Below are positions 9,815 through 12,037 of a stretch of DNA of 12,037 bases, piece after piece. This DNA is from Larix sibirica (Eukaryota > Streptophyta > Pinopsida > Pinales > Pinaceae): assembly GCA_004151065.3 (NCBI GenBank), contig NWUY0300001361.1, positions 1-12,037 of the forward strand, given 5' to 3'. A program made the position numbers and the translations under genes. The notes beneath the pieces were generated by a model that searched no databases, was not told where the DNA came from, and worked only from the letters and a program-made list of their open reading frames with translations. The number at the start of each line of letters is the position of its first letter. The first letter of the stretch is position 1.

Positions 9815-9872
9815 ACACATTGACTATTTCATGGAGGAGATAAACACATTGACTATTTCATGGAGGAGATAA
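9815..9872. repeat. 29-bp tandem duplication
   Basis: Two identical units, 9815-9843 and 9844-9872, begin ACACATTGACTATTTCATGG. Perfect identity marks this as one of the youngest duplications in the window. Confidence 0.96.
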
Positions 9873-10585
9873 GCGTTGATTTTTAAACACGACATTCTTA
9901 TTAAGTCAAACCATCATGACATGTTTATTGAATCGTGGCTATATGCATGCTCATTTCTCACAACGTGAAACCACTTACAACTTTGGTTACTCGTAACATT
10001 GGCAATTGAACAATGATTTATTTCCTCCCCTATTTAGTTAACATGCTCATATTAATTGTGGGGCTTAATAAAGTACATAGCTCAGTTTAGCATACAAGTA
10101 AACGACCACGTGGACATCTCCTTGTATGATCTCTTTGCCATTGTCCTGTCACATGATATTTTAAAAATTGAAGTTGGTTTTGAAGCTGTTGGTGCTAATT
10201 GAAGGTTGGTTTCCCGCTAAGTAGAGGGAGAATGCACAAAAGATAGAAACCACTCCTGTAGTCTCAAAATATCTTGATTGAAGCACACCTTGCAGTGCCA
10301 CCACACTTCAGTATTACGTTGAATTAACATTTGTACAAGTCACCTGAGAGTGGTCTCTCAAGATAACAACTAGAAGAATAAGTTGCTCGAACTTCCATCC
10401 GAGAAAGCAACAAAATTTGCAAAATGCATTTGCTAAGCTGACGACTATCACAAGATTGTGAAGGCTGATGGCAGTGAAAGCCATTTCCAATTGACAATGA
10501 AGGCGGTGAAGTTTTTAGTTGTCTCTGAAGGCAATGTGTGGACCGCTAATTAGACCTCTATCATCTGTAAACTCAAAAACATATG
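9873..10585. other. Spacer left of the transporter fragment
   Basis: There is no clear gene. GC content rises from about 10190 onwards compared with the DNA to the left. A plus-strand frame from 10374 to a TAG at 10551-10553 is interrupted only by TAA at 10434-10436 and reads KLLELPSEKATKFAK, then ADDYHKIVKADGSE and KAVKFLVVSEGNVWTAN, which looks coding-like but is not recognised. A small perfect inverted repeat, TGAGAG-TGGT-CTCTCA, lies near 10344-10359. No C-terminal part of the transporter at 10586-10855 is found here. Confidence 0.4.
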
Positions 10586-10855
10586 ATAGAGGGTACCAGC
10601 AATGAAACCAGAGAATACCAGAGAGCCTGCAGGATTAGCCGTGGTAAGGAAGTTCTATAGAACTCCGAAGTTCTTCACTCCAAATAGTTCAGAAGCAGTG
10701 GCCGATATCATAGACCAATGGGCACCATTGTCTAGACCAACAAGTAAACTCCCTGTATACATAGATCCGGGCCAAGCCATTGCAAATAGGAAGTGCCCAA
10801 TGGCCATTATGATTTGGGCCACTCTGCCATGGCCTACAGTTTGTGCTGTGTTTAC
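10586..10855 (-). pseudogene. Fragment of a nodulin-like (NFD4-type) MFS transporter gene
   Basis: On the minus strand from 10825 to 10586 one frame of 80 codons encodes the late transmembrane part of a plant nodulin-like major facilitator protein. Recognisable signatures in order are VAQIIMAIGHFLFAMAWPGS, LLVGLDNGAHWS, SELFGVKNFG and NFLTTANPAGSLVFSG. In the family these read as GYGAHW, SELFGLKxFGALYNFL and ANPAGSLVFSG, and the proteins are predicted membrane transporters with about twelve helices. Defects are a TAG at 10655-10657, where the family has tyrosine, and a frame break near 10826-10832. Similarity fades past about 10855. After the GTLY residues (10586) homology ends, with no sign of the remaining C-terminus. 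About 80 of the family's usual 550-600 residues are present, so this is a truncated pseudogene or a lone decayed exon. The frame on the opposite strand here is only its shadow. Confidence 0.87.
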
Positions 10856-10937
10856 TTGGACAGGTTCTCAAGTTCCCATGTGATTTTTATGTTCATTTCT
10901 TGGTTTTGTGTCTGATAAAGTTTTGGTGTTGCAGATA

Positions 10938-10938
10938 N
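10938..10938. other. Ambiguous base at the copia breakpoint
   Basis: This is the only N in the window. Copia similarity ends at the codon containing it, and about 80 bp of unassigned sequence separates it from the transporter fragment. Confidence 0.95.
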
Positions 10939-12037
10939 TTTCCTGAAGGATCCATCTTGGTTCTCTTGTCCTCGGGAACATGTACATATACTAGAAATAC
11001 AAATATCGTCATGTGGCTGACCCCTGGTTTCTCTCTTGTAAACATTTCTTCTTGTGTCTTCTTCCCAAGTACACAGTGGGATGTTCTATTCTACACATAT
11101 ATTGTGGTTCTAGCTACTTTAGCCCATAAGGGCATCGACAGATCTTGATAATGGCTCATGACCCTAATTGCTTCCATTATCATCCAATTCATTCTTTTTG
11201 CTATTCCATTTTGTTGAGGATTATAGGGAGTGCTCATCTCCCTCTTAATCTACATAACTTTTCGAAGTCTTTTGATATGTATTCTCCACCATTATTTGAT
11301 CTTAGAGTCTTTACCTTCTTTTCAATGTGGTTTTCCACAAGTGCTTTAAATTATTTGAATTTTCTAAACACTTCATATTTAGTTTTCAAAAAGTAAATCG
11401 ATGTTTTATGAGATTAGTCATCAATAAAAGAAACATAATATGCATACCCTCTTAGTGAGTTTGATGACATTGGTCTGCATATGTATGAGTGTACAATATC
11501 CAAGATTCCCTTTGCTTTGTTTTCGTTGCTTGGAAATGAACTCTTCACATTCTTGCCATGAGCACATCCTTTTCATACACCATCATGGTTTTCCTAGATC
11601 CCTGGTAGACATGTCACCATCTTCCTAATAATTGGCAAGGATTTGAAGTGGATATGAGAAAATATTATATGCCAAAGTTCACACGGGTCTACTATGTTAT
11701 GAATCATGGCTTGCTCGGCTTGACCCTTCAATTTGTACAAGCCCCCATCTTGTTCTCCAATTGCAACTACATCATTAATAGTCTTTCCTCTTGGTCGTAT
11801 AAGAACTTGGCCATCAACAAAAGAAACTCTGAATCCTTTCTATTCTAATGTTGATATTGAAAGGATATTTTTCTTCAAACTTGGTACATACAAGACATCT
11901 TTCACTTTTATGTTTAAGTTGGTGCTTACCTTGTAGGAAGCTTCTCCTACCCCTTTTATGTGATATTGATAGTCATCCCCAAGTTTCACCTTATGAGGTG
12001 ACTCCTTCTCTGTCACGTTAGTGAGAGAGCCTTTGAG
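10939..12037 (-). pseudogene. Ty1/copia gag-pol polyprotein remnant (protease end to integrase)
   Basis: Read leftwards from the window edge, the minus strand gives a typical plant copia polyprotein. First comes the end of the aspartic protease region (VKLGDD, IKGVGEASYKV, VKDVLYVPSLKKNILSISTL). The pre-integrase zinc region follows (ELWHIIFSHIHFKSLP, KGCAHGKNVK), then the integrase core (YYVSFIDD, RSNNGGEY, STPYNPQQNG, MPLWAKVARTTIYV, EEMFTREKPGVSH, VYVHVPEDKRTKMDPSGK). It is dead: stops lie at 11841-11843, 11594-11596, 11573-11575, 11414-11416, 11351-11353 and 11091-11093, with a deletion and frameshift near 11248-11252. The first zinc cysteine is a TGA. All three integrase acids are replaced (Tyr at 11483-11485, Asn at 11294-11296, Lys at 11196-11198). 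The left end is truncated after PSGK, before the reverse transcriptase. Gag and the upstream LTR would lie beyond the right edge. Confidence 0.96.

Noticed and set aside
10106-10113. CCACGTGG palindrome, a perfect G-box core
   Set aside because: Such a motif occurs by chance, and no gene start follows on either strand, so a regulatory role cannot be supported.
10602-11936. Several plus-strand open frames of 60-100 codons across the right end
   Set aside because: They lie antisense to the recognised nodulin-like fragment and the copia remnant, whose minus-strand frames match known families. The plus-strand products match nothing I know.
1-12037. tRNA, rRNA, CRISPR or prokaryote-type operons
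   Set aside because: None of the expected structures, regularly spaced repeats or gene runs is visible. The content is that of a plant nuclear genome.

Overview
The window looks like nuclear DNA from a land plant with a large, transposon-rich genome. It is strongly AT-rich and has no intact long reading frame. It carries a decayed Ty1/copia polyprotein, a fragment of a plant nodulin-like transporter gene, and many diverged repeats and short tandem duplications. A conifer or other gymnosperm would fit, but nothing here proves the species. I see no complete functional gene, no tRNA or rRNA gene, and no CRISPR array.

Layout from left to right. Positions 1-910 and about 2690-3645 are two diverged direct copies of one repeat of roughly 0.9 kb. 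On the minus strand each copy keeps pieces of the same reading frame, which points to a broken protein-coding ancestor that I do not recognise. Positions 911-2690 and 3710-6093 are AT-rich spacers, the second holding a clear 69-bp tandem duplication. Positions 6094 to about 7560 hold what may be the ruins of a multi-exon gene on the minus strand. It has candidate splice sites and about 145 codons of one frame broken by five stops; its family is unknown, and a small inverted-repeat element sits in one presumed intron. Positions 7570-9875 are non-coding and dense in local duplications with periods of 24, 26, 29, 48, 57 and about 63 bp, plus a GTT microsatellite.

The right end is the best understood part. 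Positions 10586 to about 10855, minus strand, encode one broken segment of a nodulin-like (NFD4-type) major facilitator protein. Just beyond it, from 10939 to the right edge, also on the minus strand, lies a copia polyprotein remnant covering the end of the protease, the pre-integrase zinc region and the integrase core. This remnant has six stop codons and a frameshift, and it has lost all three integrase catalytic acids. The single ambiguous base of the window (10938) lies exactly where copia similarity stops.

No working genetic system was found. The most useful leads are the unidentified repeated coding sequence, the possible decayed minus-strand gene in the middle, and the transporter/copia junction.
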